Below are positions 1 through 8,383 of a stretch of 64,000 nucleotides of DNA, piece after piece. Location of the stretch: the NCBI RefSeq assembly GCF_000416965.1, contig NZ_ATCL01000021.1, forward strand, positions 1 to 64,000. Direction: 5' to 3'. The DNA comes from Exiguobacterium chiriqhucha RW-2. GTDB taxonomy: Bacteria > Bacillota > Bacilli > Exiguobacteriales > Exiguobacteriaceae. Within the stretch, counting starts at the first letter, position 1; every line of letters begins with the position of its first letter. The notes beneath the pieces were generated by a model that worked only from the letters and a program-made list of their open reading frames with translations, did not search any database and was not told where the DNA came from. The position numbers and the translations under genes are program-made.

Positions 1-60
1 ACTTGCATGTATTAGGCACGCCGCCAGCGTTCGTCCTGAGCCAGGATCAAACTCTCCAAA
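1..60 (-). rRNA. 16S ribosomal RNA, 5' end (partial)
   Basis: The reverse complement reads TTTGGAGAGTTTGATCCTGG and continues to the conserved AATACATGCAAGT, which is the universal start of bacterial 16S rRNA. Only about 60 bases lie in the window; the rest of the operon is to the left. The exact mature 5' end is not determinable from sequence alone. Confidence 0.97.
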
Positions 61-177
61 GAATTTGATATAGCTCTTTAAAAATGACGAAGCTTGCGCT
101 TCATTCAAAAATTGTAAATCGTTTTTGCCTCATCGTTCAGTTTTCAAAGTTCGTCTGTCGCTCTTGGCGACTTCATT

Positions 178-207
178 AATTTATCACGTCGTCTATCTCC
201 GCGTCAA
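178..207 (-). promoter_or_regulatory. rRNA operon proximal promoter (P2)
   Basis: On the minus strand TTGACG (202-207) is followed 18 bases later by TAAATT (178-183). It lies about 120 bases upstream of the 16S start, as expected for the second of two tandem rrn promoters. The -10 is weaker than that of P1. Confidence 0.5.
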
Positions 208-264
208 CAATTTTTTTCACAAATTGTTTTACTGAAATAATCTTTTGCCGTGACAACGTTTATA

Positions 265-293
265 ACTATAATCTCTATTTACCACTTCGTCAA
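265..293 (-). promoter_or_regulatory. rRNA operon distal promoter (P1)
   Basis: On the minus strand TTGACG (288-293) and TATAGT (265-270) are separated by exactly 17 bases. Together with the P2-like element it forms the tandem arrangement typical of Bacillales rrn operons. The whole stretch 61-305 is AT-rich leader and promoter DNA with no gene. Confidence 0.7.
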
Positions 294-305
294 TAGAAAT
301 ATTAC

Positions 306-346
306 AAAAAAATAAAAAAGGTTGAGCCCCCGTCATGAGGCCCAAC
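306..346 (-). terminator. Intrinsic terminator of the PstS-like gene
   Basis: Minus strand: stem GTTGGGCC/GGCTCAAC (339-346 with 321-328, one G-U pair) followed by CTTTTTTATTTTTTT. It separates the PstS-like gene from the rRNA promoters. Confidence 0.8.
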
Positions 347-349
347 GCT

Positions 350-1534
350 TCAATCTTTCGCTAGCGGCACATAGCCCGTCCGCTCCACCAATGTCTGCCC
401 TTCTTCAGATGTCATCCAATCTAAAAACGGCTTATGCGTTTCATAGTTCTCTTCTGTCGTGATGGCATAAAATTCAGAAGTGATCGGATACGTCCCGTCA
501 GCGATGGTTTCGACCGTTGGAGCGATTCCATTCACTTGAAGTAATTTAATGTCGTGATCTTCGACCATCTCGGTCGCATAGAAGCGGAAAGAGAACCCAA
601 TCGCATTTTTATGATTAGTGTATGCGGCCGTCTGTTCGATAATACCGCCCATACCTTCCGGAACATCTTCAACGGGTGCAGCCATCAATTTACGATCACC
701 CATCACCCGCTGCAAGGCCGTCTGGCTCCCGCTTCCTTCTGGACGTTGGAAGGCTCGAATCGGATCATTCTCGCCTCCGACCTCACTCCAATTATCGATG
801 TCTCCGGCATACAATTGTTGAATCTCGTCTAATTTAAGCGAGTCAACTGGATTGTCTTCATGTACAAAGAAGACAAACGCTTCGCGCCCGATCGGTGTCA
901 TGTTGAACTCCACACCAGCCTTCTTAGCCGCGGCCACTTGAAGATCTGATGGTCCGGCGACAAAGATGATGTCCGTCTTCCCTTGAATCAACCGATCATA
1001 CGCTTCTCCCGTCGTCGTTGAGACGACAGGACTCTCCTCCGTACTATACGGATTATATTCGTCAGAAGGATAAACCGCTTCGACAAAAGACGCATACAGT
1101 GGATAGAGTGCCGTAGCACCATCGAGGCGTGGGAGATTTGAATCGATTTTAAACGAAGATGGCGCATCGAGCTTAGCTAAATCGGATTCCTCTTTAAACG
1201 GTTGATAGTCAAACAACTCAACACCGCGTTCTTCAATCCGCAAACCTTCTGTATACACGTAGTACCCTTTCACTGAACCGAAGAACACGACTCCAATCAC
1301 GGTTCCAATCAATCCGACTCGTTTGAGTTGCCCCTTCGTTAACGACGAGAAGTCATATAGCGCCATAATGAGAATTAATAAAGCGGCAACGTACCAAATT
1401 GTCCAAAGGATCGGGCGTCCTCCTGCAATCGGATTGCCCATCGTAAAGAGTGCTGTAAAGACCGATATGACTGCGGTCACAAGCACAATCAACACACTAC
1501 CGAATATAAACTTGACGATTTTCATCTGATTCAA
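350..1534 (-). CDS. Membrane-anchored PstS-like phosphate-binding domain protein
   Basis: About 394 residues. Three hydrophobic segments lie near residues 7-31, 40-62 and 73-93. They are followed by a periplasmic-binding-protein domain of the PstS type (about 110-394), with a ligand-site-like region around PEGSGSQTALQ and a late VERTGYVPL segment typical of PBP-like family members. There is no lipobox cysteine, so it is held by transmembrane helices instead of lipid. No permease or ATPase genes adjoin it, so a sensing or scavenging role is more likely than being part of a standard transporter; this is inference. The start is uncertain: TTG at 1534 has GGAG only 3 bases away, whereas ATG at 1525 has it 12 bases away. 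Confidence 0.75.
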   Translation of the reverse strand: MNQMKIVKFIFGSVLIVLVTAVISVFTALFTMGNPIAGGRPILWTIWYVAALLILIMALYDFSSLTKGQLKRVGLIGTVIGVVFFGSVKGYYVYTEGLRIEERGVELFDYQPFKEESDLAKLDAPSSFKIDSNLPRLDGATALYPLYASFVEAVYPSDEYNPYSTEESPVVSTTTGEAYDRLIQGKTDIIFVAGPSDLQVAAAKKAGVEFNMTPIGREAFVFFVHEDNPVDSLKLDEIQQLYAGDIDNWSEVGGENDPIRAFQRPEGSGSQTALQRVMGDRKLMAAPVEDVPEGMGGIIEQTAAYTNHKNAIGFSFRFYATEMVEDHDIKLLQVNGIAPTVETIADGTYPITSEFYAITTEENYETHKPFLDWMTSEEGQTLVERTGYVPLAKD

Positions 1535-1557
1535 CTACTCCATTCGCTTATATATAG

Positions 1558-2430
1558 TTAGGCGATCTCATAGGCGATGGCTTCCACCCCAACACCTTTT
1601 GTCGGTCGCGCGACCGAACGGACGTATCCTTTGCGGACAAGGAACCCGACGATGCTACCTAGGTCGACTTTCAATGCTTGCAAGTTCGGGTGTTCCATTA
1701 ATTCCGAAAACGGCCACGGTTCGTCGCGTTGTTGCATCGTTTGCAGTAGCAGAAGCGTGCCCGGCAACACTTTTGATTGAATCAAATGTTCCATTCCGAT
1801 AATCACCAAGTGAATCCGTTGTTCAAGCGACTCATGTCCGCTCACGAGTTCCTCGTGGAGTTTATATATTTCTAAATCGAGTGTGCGTACTTGTTTCCAT
1901 AATACGATTTCAGGATGAATCCCGGCCTCTAAGACCGATAATCTGGCCAAATGAGTCAAGGCATGATGAATTTGGGTGAAGGCGTCTTGGTGTTCCTCTT
2001 GCAAAAATAAGCTTCGGCCGTCTTCAAAGCGTCGCAGCAATTTCGCAAAAGCAAGCGATAGTTGCAGACGTTGCTCATCGTTTGAGAAATTACGAAGACG
2101 TTGTCGCAAGTCTAATAAAAACGTATTTCGTTCAAACAACACCATTCCATCTTCAATCCAGTGGATGGCCCGGCGATTCTCGTTCATCAAAATCCAGCGG
2201 TCCATCATCGAATCACTCACCAAATGGAGAATGATTTTTTCTTGTCCGACCTGATAGTGTTTCACTGTCCAGAACGGTTCTTCTTTGGCTTCAATCACAA
2301 TCAACAACCGGTCCGATTGGTCGGTCAACGGATCGCGTGGTCGTTTCTTCTTCACTTCGATGATGCCAAGCGTCGTCTTCAAGGCTGCATATTCCGAATA
2401 GATCGTGCGTGTGGCATACTCCATAGTCAC
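1558..2430 (-). CDS. ygxA: YgxA family nucleotidyltransferase-like protein
   Basis: 290 residues, matching the length and general sequence pattern of B. subtilis YgxA (for example the LAFAKLLRRFEDG and HHALTHLARLSV stretches). Position between an rrn operon and ygzB/perR is the same as in B. subtilis. The N-terminal part resembles nucleotidyltransferase folds, but no enzymatic role is established for the family. Start: GTG at 2430 with AGAAGG 7 bases upstream, or ATG at 2424. It is followed after about 24 bases by the PstS-like gene, so the two may be cotranscribed. Confidence 0.85.
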   Translation of the reverse strand: MTMEYATRTIYSEYAALKTTLGIIEVKKKRPRDPLTDQSDRLLIVIEAKEEPFWTVKHYQVGQEKIILHLVSDSMMDRWILMNENRRAIHWIEDGMVLFERNTFLLDLRQRLRNFSNDEQRLQLSLAFAKLLRRFEDGRSLFLQEEHQDAFTQIHHALTHLARLSVLEAGIHPEIVLWKQVRTLDLEIYKLHEELVSGHESLEQRIHLVIIGMEHLIQSKVLPGTLLLLQTMQQRDEPWPFSELMEHPNLQALKVDLGSIVGFLVRKGYVRSVARPTKGVGVEAIAYEIA

Positions 2431-2591
2431 CTTGATACCTTCTTTCTATATGATGAACTTCAAACGTCCACCCAATAATCTGATACGAAAATGATTCGCC
2501 TTCTTTTAAAATTCTCCTGCCAGCGATTGTATGAACTTCTCACGATCGAGCAGATGAGCTATAGTAAAGACAGACATGGAGGGATTACGAA

Positions 2592-2951
2592 ATGAAAAAA
2601 CGGGGGAATAAAATCAACCGCGCTCGAAACCTTGCGTTGTTGCTCGTCTTTGCGGGAATCGGGGTCATGTATCTCGGCCTGTTGGCGAAAAGCATCACAT
2701 GGCTGATGATTATTTTCATGTTGCTCGGCTTCGTGATGGTGTTATCGAGTTCAGCGCTCTACTTTATTATTGGGATGGCATCCACGAAAGCCATCGTCGT
2801 CACTTGCCCGAATTGTGAGAAACAGACAAAGATGCTCGGTCGGGTCGACTTATGTATGCATTGCGACGAACCGCTCACGATCGACCAATCGCTCGAAGGT
2901 AAAGAGTTCGACGAAAAATATAACAAACGCCAATCACATTCACACGAATAA
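2592..2951 (+). CDS. ygzB: YgzB family zinc-ribbon membrane protein
   Basis: 119 residues: two hydrophobic helices (about 12-33 and 36-61), then a cytoplasmic zinc-ribbon-like CPNC...CMHC (about residues 75-93) and a charged tail ending in histidines. The sequence and its place beside perR match the YgzB family of Bacillales, whose function is unknown. GGAGGG stands 7-8 bases before the ATG. It converges with perR on a shared terminator. Confidence 0.9.
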   Translation: MKKRGNKINRARNLALLLVFAGIGVMYLGLLAKSITWLMIIFMLLGFVMVLSSSALYFIIGMASTKAIVVTCPNCEKQTKMLGRVDLCMHCDEPLTIDQSLEGKEFDEKYNKRQSHSHE

Positions 2952-2982
2952 AAAAACATCCTCAGGCAGAGGATGTTTTTTT
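2951..2982. terminator. Bidirectional terminator, ygzB / perR
   Basis: AAAAAACATCCTC and GAGGATGTTTTTTT form a stem flanked by A and T runs on both sides, so it can stop transcription in either direction. It overlaps the ygzB and perR stop codons. Confidence 0.9.
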
Positions 2983-3424
2983 AATGTTTATGCGCTTGTT
3001 CAGCTTGGCACGCCGGGCATGTCCCGTATACTTCGAGACGATGGCGGTCGACTTTGAACCCAGTCAATTGAGATGCGACCGATTCGATTTCATCGAGGAC
3101 CGGGTAGTTGAAGTCAACGACTTTCCCACACGCATCACAGATGATGTGGTAGTGACGCGACGTCACGAAATCAAACCGGCTCGATGCGTCTCCGTAATTC
3201 ATCTCTTGGACGAGACCGACTTCTTTAAAGACGCGCAAGTTGTTATAGACGGTAGCGACACTCATGTTCGGAAATCTCGCCGAAAGTGCCTTATAAATGT
3301 CATCCGCTGTCGGGTGACTGTGCTCCGTGACGAGGTACTCCAAAATGGCCTGGCGCTGAGGCGTCATTCTGACTCCATGTTCTCGGAGCGACTGAACAGC
3401 ATGGTCAAGCATTTCGCTTCCCAC
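2981..3424 (-). CDS. perR: Peroxide-sensing Fur-family repressor PerR
   Basis: 147 residues. With the GTG start (GAGGG 6-7 bases upstream) the numbering equals B. subtilis PerR: the regulatory metal ligands His37, Asp85, His91, His93 and Asp104 are all present, as are the structural zinc cysteines C96/C99 and C136/C139. Asp104 is the PerR-type residue that favours peroxide sensing over iron sensing. The HTH lies around residues 53-68 ([14 protein letters not shown]). PerR normally represses oxidative-stress and iron-handling genes such as katA, ahpCF and pfeT. I saw no convincing PerR box in its own upstream region, but a Fur/PerR-like box occurs before the metal ATPase at 43330. Confidence 0.97.
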   Translation of the reverse strand: MGSEMLDHAVQSLREHGVRMTPQRQAILEYLVTEHSHPTADDIYKALSARFPNMSVATVYNNLRVFKEVGLVQEMNYGDASSRFDFVTSRHYHIICDACGKVVDFNYPVLDEIESVASQLTGFKVDRHRLEVYGTCPACQAEQAHKH

Positions 3425-3603
3425 GTCAATCCCTCATTTCTTCTATAGAATTCATTCGAAGTGTTAGTAGTAATTAACCTATTTCTTACATAGTAATCTT
3501 TATAAATAGTGTACTGATTTCTGGAACGGTCGTCAAACGTTGAGCTTAAGCGGTTGACGGCTGTGATACAATAAGTGCGAATTTGTAAAAGGAGGCAATA
3601 CAT

Positions 3604-4902
3604 ATGGCAACATCATCTACACGCAACAATTCAGACGTTTTGTATACCGACGCCTTGACGCATATCGTCGGCGGGGTCAACAGCCCTTCCCGCTCATTCA
3701 AGGCAGTCGGCGGAGGTGCACCCGTCTATATGGAACGAGGAGACGGCGCCTATTTCTATGACGTCGACGGCAATCGTTATATCGACTATTTGGCGGCGTA
3801 CGGTCCGATTATCACGGGCCACGCCCATCCGCATATCCATAAAGCGTTAATCGCGGCTTCGTCTAAAGGACTCCTTTACGGGACACCGCATGCGCTTGAA
3901 GTCGAGTTCGCGAAAAAACTAAAGGCGGCCATCCCGTCAATGGACAAGGTCCGTTTCACCAACTCGGGGACCGAGGCGGTCATGACGACCGTACGTGTCG
4001 CCCGTGCTTACACGGGACGCGAACTCGTCGTCAAATTCAGCGGTTGCTATCATGGCCACTCGGACTTGATGCTCATCGCAGCAGGCAGCGGACCAGCCAC
4101 GCTCGGCTCACCAGATTCGGCCGGCGTCACACGGGCCACGGCGAAAGAAGTCATCACCGTGCCGTTCAATGACGTCGAGGCGTTCCGAGACATGATGCGC
4201 GAATGGGGCAGTCAAATCGCCTGTGTCCTCGTCGAACCGATTGTCGGAAACTTCGGCATCGTCGAGCCGAAACCTGGATTCCTCCAGGCCATCAACGACA
4301 TCACCCATGAACATGGCGCCCTCGTTATTTACGACGAAGTGATCACGGCGTTCCGCTTCACATACGGTAGTGCCCAGCAAGTATATGGCATCGAGCCGGA
4401 TATGACCGCCCTCGGGAAAATCATCGGCGGAGGCTTGCCGATTGGTGCCTATGGAGGTAAAGCTGAAATTATGGAGACGGTCGCTCCGCTCGGTCCAGCT
4501 TATCAGGCCGGAACGATGGCCGGTAACCCGGCATCGATGGCAACAGGGATTGCTTGCCTCGAAGTACTCGAGCAACCGGGTGTGTATGAAAAGCTTGACG
4601 CGCTCGGTGCCCAGCTCGAGGCCGGGATTCGTGAAGCCGCTGAAACACACGGCGTGACCATCACATTGAACCGTCTAAAAGGCGCACTTACGGTGTACTT
4701 CACGGACGAGGTCGTGACCGACTATGAGGGAGCCGAGAAGTCGGACGCTGAAGTGTTCGGACGCTTCTTTAAATTGATGCTCGAGAACGGTGTCAATTTG
4801 GCCCCTTCTAAGTATGAGGCTTGGTTCTTGACGACTGAGCATAGCGAGACAGATATCGAAGAGACGATTGTTGCGGTAAACCGCGCCTTCGCCCAACTAT
4901 AA
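3604..4902 (+). CDS. gsaB: Glutamate-1-semialdehyde 2,1-aminomutase
   Basis: 432 residues, full length for the class-III aminotransferase-like GSA aminomutase. The PLP lysine is K272 in ALGKIIGGG, and NSGTEAVM and YDEVITAFR are the expected cofactor-site motifs. It converts glutamate-1-semialdehyde to 5-aminolevulinate in haem biosynthesis. AAAGGAGG precedes the ATG. It stands next to perR as gsaB does in B. subtilis, so it is probably the HemL paralogue GsaB and not the hem-operon copy; that distinction rests on synteny. Confidence 0.93.
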   Translation: MATSSTRNNSDVLYTDALTHIVGGVNSPSRSFKAVGGGAPVYMERGDGAYFYDVDGNRYIDYLAAYGPIITGHAHPHIHKALIAASSKGLLYGTPHALEVEFAKKLKAAIPSMDKVRFTNSGTEAVMTTVRVARAYTGRELVVKFSGCYHGHSDLMLIAAGSGPATLGSPDSAGVTRATAKEVITVPFNDVEAFRDMMREWGSQIACVLVEPIVGNFGIVEPKPGFLQAINDITHEHGALVIYDEVITAFRFTYGSAQQVYGIEPDMTALGKIIGGGLPIGAYGGKAEIMETVAPLGPAYQAGTMAGNPASMATGIACLEVLEQPGVYEKLDALGAQLEAGIREAAETHGVTITLNRLKGALTVYFTDEVVTDYEGAEKSDAEVFGRFFKLMLENGVNLAPSKYEAWFLTTEHSETDIEETIVAVNRAFAQL

Positions 4903-4904
4903 GT

Positions 4905-4933
4905 AAAAGGAGATGCCGCGGCATCTCCTTTTT
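4905..4933. terminator. Bidirectional terminator, gsaB / SgrR-like gene
   Basis: AAAGGAGATGCC and GGCATCTCCTTTTT form a GC-centred stem with terminal A/T runs, between the converging gsaB and the regulator gene. Confidence 0.9.
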
Positions 4934-4935
4934 GA

Positions 4936-6573
4936 TTACACCGAAGGTCGGATCCACAACTGGTCGTAGCGTGGATGTCCGAATATATCGACCGGCACGT
5001 CGCCTAGAAAACTCGGGAAGCTCCGCTCCCGCTCGACATGGTATAGCGGAATGACGAGCGCCGCCTCCGTCAGATAGCGTTCCACCTCCCGATGGAGCAT
5101 CGGCCAAGCGCTCATATCGGTTTGACGGTAGCGGTCCATCATCGTTCGGAGGTCCGTTTCATGTGCGACGAGCTTGCCGACGAGCGACAGTTCACTCGTC
5201 AAAAAGGCGAGAAACGCCAAATCCAAGTCTTCGCTCATCATCTCCCCGCATAAAATCAAATCGGCTCGGCGAAGTGTCTCCTCTTGCAGTAAACAACTGA
5301 GCGCATACGTCTCCGTCTCGACGGTGAAACCGGCAGCCCGCAACTGTGATGCGACAAGCGCCGCGTCTTCCGTCGCCACGTCGAACGGCAAGTGTAATAG
5401 TCGGAGCGGACGCTTAGAACTCTCGCTTGGCTCGGCCAGTGGAATCGGGCGACTCGTTTCCGGGAAGAAGCCGTGGGCCACTTGATGACGTTCTCCCCCC
5501 AAATCGACGACCGCTTGTTTATCGATCGCCCGTTGAATCGCTCGTCGCGTCGCCATATCTTCTTTCAGCCAGGAGTGCTGTAAGTTGAACATGAGATAAC
5601 GAGCCCCGGCCTCGGCAATCCATTTCACGACGCTATGATCGTCCCGGGCGCTCCATTTGGCGTGATCTGCTTCCGAGAACGTGACAAACTCAACCACGTC
5701 CAATGACGGACGCGGGCGCAACCCCCGCTCGAACGCCCGTAAACGCACGACGTCGTCGGATTGTTTCTCCAATTTGAAAGGCCCCGTCCCAACAATCCCT
5801 TCTGCTCCTTCATACGTAATGGATGCCGGTGTTTGAGCAAGCAAGCGCTCGATGTAGGCCCGATGTGCTTTCGTATAGAGGTCGACCACATACGGTGCGG
5901 GCGAGTCGACCCGATCAATCGGTGCGAACAACCAAACTTGTTTGCCGCGAGCCAAGAGTCGGCTCAATGAGTAGACGACGTCTTTGCCCGTTAACGTCAT
6001 CCCGTTGTGGAAAGTGATCCCTTTACGGATGTAACAGCGAAATCCAAATAGCGTCTCCTCCATATGATGGGCCAGCGACGGTTGAACCGTGGTCCCGTCC
6101 CATTCGAACAGGCGGTCGAAGACGTGACGCGATAACGACGCCTCCATTGCGATGTGGATATCAAGCGGATCAAGTGACTCGAGTGTCCGTGTTCTCGGGA
6201 AAATAAAACGGTCTTCTTCCGTCTGTTCGAAGCCAAATCGGTTCCAAATCCGCGCTTGGATCAGTTCCCGTAATGCGGTTGGCCAATCCCACTCCAACCT
6301 TTTGGCCGCCTGCGCCATCGTAGCCTCAGAAAATGAGGTTACGACCCACGCCTGGAGCGTCTCGTCAAAGTCCGACTGAAAACGAAGCCTCGATTCATGG
6401 CCGCGCCCTTTGCCAGCTTGATAGGTCACCCACCCCATCGCCTCCCATGCCTTGATATCGCGCTTAACTTGTTTCTCACTATAGCCGACCACCTCGACGG
6501 CTTGCCGGAGTGTCACGTCCATTTTGTCCGCCTGTAACGCATAGCGATAAATTGCCACTAGTTTTGCATTCAT
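4936..6573 (-). CDS. SgrR-type transcriptional regulator with solute-binding domain
   Basis: About 545 residues. An N-terminal helix-turn-helix (about 15-50, TLRQAVEVVGYSEKQVKRDI) precedes a domain of the family-5 extracellular solute-binding type (about 100-545), the architecture of SgrR regulators. The binding domain is used intracellularly to sense a small molecule, since there is no signal peptide. The start at 6573 is chosen because AGGGGG lies 6 bases upstream; an in-frame ATG at 6603 falls inside the palindrome and has no ribosome site. It is divergent from the MFS gene at 6666, which it probably controls. The ligand is unknown. Confidence 0.82.
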   Translation of the reverse strand: MNAKLVAIYRYALQADKMDVTLRQAVEVVGYSEKQVKRDIKAWEAMGWVTYQAGKGRGHESRLRFQSDFDETLQAWVVTSFSEATMAQAAKRLEWDWPTALRELIQARIWNRFGFEQTEEDRFIFPRTRTLESLDPLDIHIAMEASLSRHVFDRLFEWDGTTVQPSLAHHMEETLFGFRCYIRKGITFHNGMTLTGKDVVYSLSRLLARGKQVWLFAPIDRVDSPAPYVVDLYTKAHRAYIERLLAQTPASITYEGAEGIVGTGPFKLEKQSDDVVRLRAFERGLRPRPSLDVVEFVTFSEADHAKWSARDDHSVVKWIAEAGARYLMFNLQHSWLKEDMATRRAIQRAIDKQAVVDLGGERHQVAHGFFPETSRPIPLAEPSESSKRPLRLLHLPFDVATEDAALVASQLRAAGFTVETETYALSCLLQEETLRRADLILCGEMMSEDLDLAFLAFLTSELSLVGKLVAHETDLRTMMDRYRQTDMSAWPMLHREVERYLTEAALVIPLYHVERERSFPSFLGDVPVDIFGHPRYDQLWIRPSV

Positions 6574-6590
6574 GTCATTCCCCCTAAAAG

Positions 6591-6602
6591 TGGACATGTC
6601 CA
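6591..6602. promoter_or_regulatory. Perfect 12-bp palindrome, candidate operator
   Basis: TGGACATGTCCA is a perfect palindrome in the 92-bp gap between the SgrR-like regulator and the MFS gene. A half-site-like TAGTCCACG follows to the right. Binding by the regulator is inferred from position only. Confidence 0.45.
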
Positions 6603-6665
6603 AATAATTTGTCTCTTTTTACCAAGTGTAGTCCACGTTTAAAGTAGTGACAAGGAGGTGCTCAC

Positions 6666-7898
6666 ATGAAATTCAAAGATTTCCCAACTAACGTCCGACT
6701 TCGACTCGTCTGTGGATTTTTCATCCGCATCGTCGGCTCGGCCATCTTTCCATTCATGGCTTTATATTTTTCAGAAGAACTCGGCAAAATCGCTGCCGGG
6801 ATCATCATGACGTCATTCGTCATCGTCGGGTATGTCACCGGCTTGTTCGGTGGGTACTTCTCCGACCGCTTTAATCGCAAGCACGTCTTACAGATTGGCC
6901 AACTCGTCCAAATTCTCTGCTTCATCGGAATGACAGTCGCGATTCACCCATCGAACAACTGGGCACTCGCCGTAGCCATCTTGTATTTCGGTCACGCCGT
7001 CGCCAACGGCTTGAACTATCCGGCTCTCGAAGCGATTGTGATCGACTCGATGGAACCATCGAATCGAAAAGCGATTTATGTATATGATTATTGGCTCGTC
7101 AATTTAGCGATCGCCGGCGGTGTCATGCTCGGCGGTGCGTTCTATCGCGACTATCGGTTTGGTTTATTTATCGGTATGACGCTCGTATTGACCATCACAA
7201 CGGTCGTCTTGCAACGCTATCTCGTCGATTCACATCAAGGTAACCGGTCGACGCCGGCCAACCCGATCGTCGGCGTGATTCAAAACTATCGGATTGCCTT
7301 GAATGACCGACGCTGGATGCTCTTCGTGCTCGGTAGCATGCTCGTCTTCTCGACAGAGTTTCATATGGCAAACTATATCGGCGTTCATTTGGCCGAATCG
7401 TTTCAAGAACGTGCGATTATCGGCGTGCCGTTCGACGGTGTCCGGATGATGGCGTTCATGCAGCTCGAGAACACATTGCTCGTCGTCGCCATCACGTTCG
7501 CCGTCACCGGCTTTGTGAAACGGTACCGGGAGAAATACGTATTTTTCATCGGCTTGTCACTCTATATCACAGCATATGCGGCCATCACATCGATGAACTC
7601 ATTTCTGATTCTCGCCGTCTTGGCCATCGTCTTCACGGTCGGGGAGTTGCTATACTCACCAATCCGCCAAGTGAAGCAAGTCGACCTGCTCGACCCAGAG
7701 CGTCGCGCTTCGTATCTCGCTTTTGGAGGACTCACATTCCATGGGGCCAAACTCGTGGCCGCGGCCGGCATCGTCGTCGGGGCGTTCATCGGACCTGTGT
7801 TCATGAGCGGCTACATCTTCTTGTTCGGGGCGCTCGGGGCGTATCTTTATTACGTCTCGCTCTATAAAATGGAATCGCTGCGCCAGCTTGCCGCATGA
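6666..7898 (+). CDS. MFS transporter
   Basis: 410 residues with about twelve hydrophobic helices and the MFS loop 2-3 signature near residue 65 (GGYFSDRFNRK). The sequence resembles MdtH/YttB-like drug exporters. AAGGAGG precedes the ATG. The divergent SgrR-type regulator suggests that the transporter exports the compound sensed by that protein. Substrate is not deducible. Confidence 0.85.
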   Translation: MKFKDFPTNVRLRLVCGFFIRIVGSAIFPFMALYFSEELGKIAAGIIMTSFVIVGYVTGLFGGYFSDRFNRKHVLQIGQLVQILCFIGMTVAIHPSNNWALAVAILYFGHAVANGLNYPALEAIVIDSMEPSNRKAIYVYDYWLVNLAIAGGVMLGGAFYRDYRFGLFIGMTLVLTITTVVLQRYLVDSHQGNRSTPANPIVGVIQNYRIALNDRRWMLFVLGSMLVFSTEFHMANYIGVHLAESFQERAIIGVPFDGVRMMAFMQLENTLLVVAITFAVTGFVKRYREKYVFFIGLSLYITAYAAITSMNSFLILAVLAIVFTVGELLYSPIRQVKQVDLLDPERRASYLAFGGLTFHGAKLVAAAGIVVGAFIGPVFMSGYIFLFGALGAYLYYVSLYKMESLRQLAA

Positions 7899-7951
7899 CG
7901 TTTGAACTGACTCCGGAACGGAAACAGGCAAGAGTGAAGGAGGCGAACCAA

Positions 7952-8368
7952 ATGCCAGCCATTGTATTGTTTGATGGAGACTGTAATTTTTGCGACGCCA
8001 GCGTCCAATTCATCCTGAATCGGGACACAACAGGGAATTTCCACTTTGCCTCGCTTCAAGGCGACGCTGGGAAAGCGTTACGCGAACGTCACCGCATCAG
8101 CGACTCGGTTGACAGCATCGTCTTGATTCGTGACGGCGTGCCTTATATCAAATCCGACGCGGCCATCCGGATTGCAGAAGGATTGGATGGGATGTGGCGA
8201 TGGCTCCGGTTCGTGAAAATCGTCCCAAAACCGATTCGCGACTTCGGCTATGATGTCATCGCCAAGCATCGTTACGAATGGTTCGGACAAAAACAGACGT
8301 GTAAACTGCCGACACCGGAAGAACGAAGCCGGTTTCTCGATCAACAACCAAAACCGCCGACTCGATGA
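7952..8368 (+). CDS. DCC-family thiol-disulfide oxidoreductase-like protein
   Basis: 138 residues beginning MPAIVLFDGDCNFCD; the DxDCxxC-type motif (C11 and C14) defines the DCC family (DUF393), whose fold is thioredoxin-like with a possible redox role. AAGGAGG lies just upstream of the ATG at 7952, which makes this start better than an in-frame ATG at 7895 inside the transporter gene. It follows the MFS gene by 53 bases and is probably cotranscribed. No biochemical role is established. Confidence 0.85.
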   Translation: MPAIVLFDGDCNFCDASVQFILNRDTTGNFHFASLQGDAGKALRERHRISDSVDSIVLIRDGVPYIKSDAAIRIAEGLDGMWRWLRFVKIVPKPIRDFGYDVIAKHRYEWFGQKQTCKLPTPEERSRFLDQQPKPPTR

Positions 8369-8383
8369 GTCGACGGTTTTTTT
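8349..8383. terminator. Bidirectional terminator, DCC gene / DUF3238-like gene
   Basis: AAACCGCCGACTC and GAGTCGACGGTTT pair with one mismatch and are followed by a T run on the plus strand. The element covers the end of the DCC gene and borders the stop codon of the converging gene. Confidence 0.8.

Noticed and set aside
3425-3603. AT-rich stretches resembling a PerR box upstream of perR
   Set aside because: The best 15-mer (around TTAGTAGTAATTAAC) matches the consensus at only about half of the positions, so I do not call a site.
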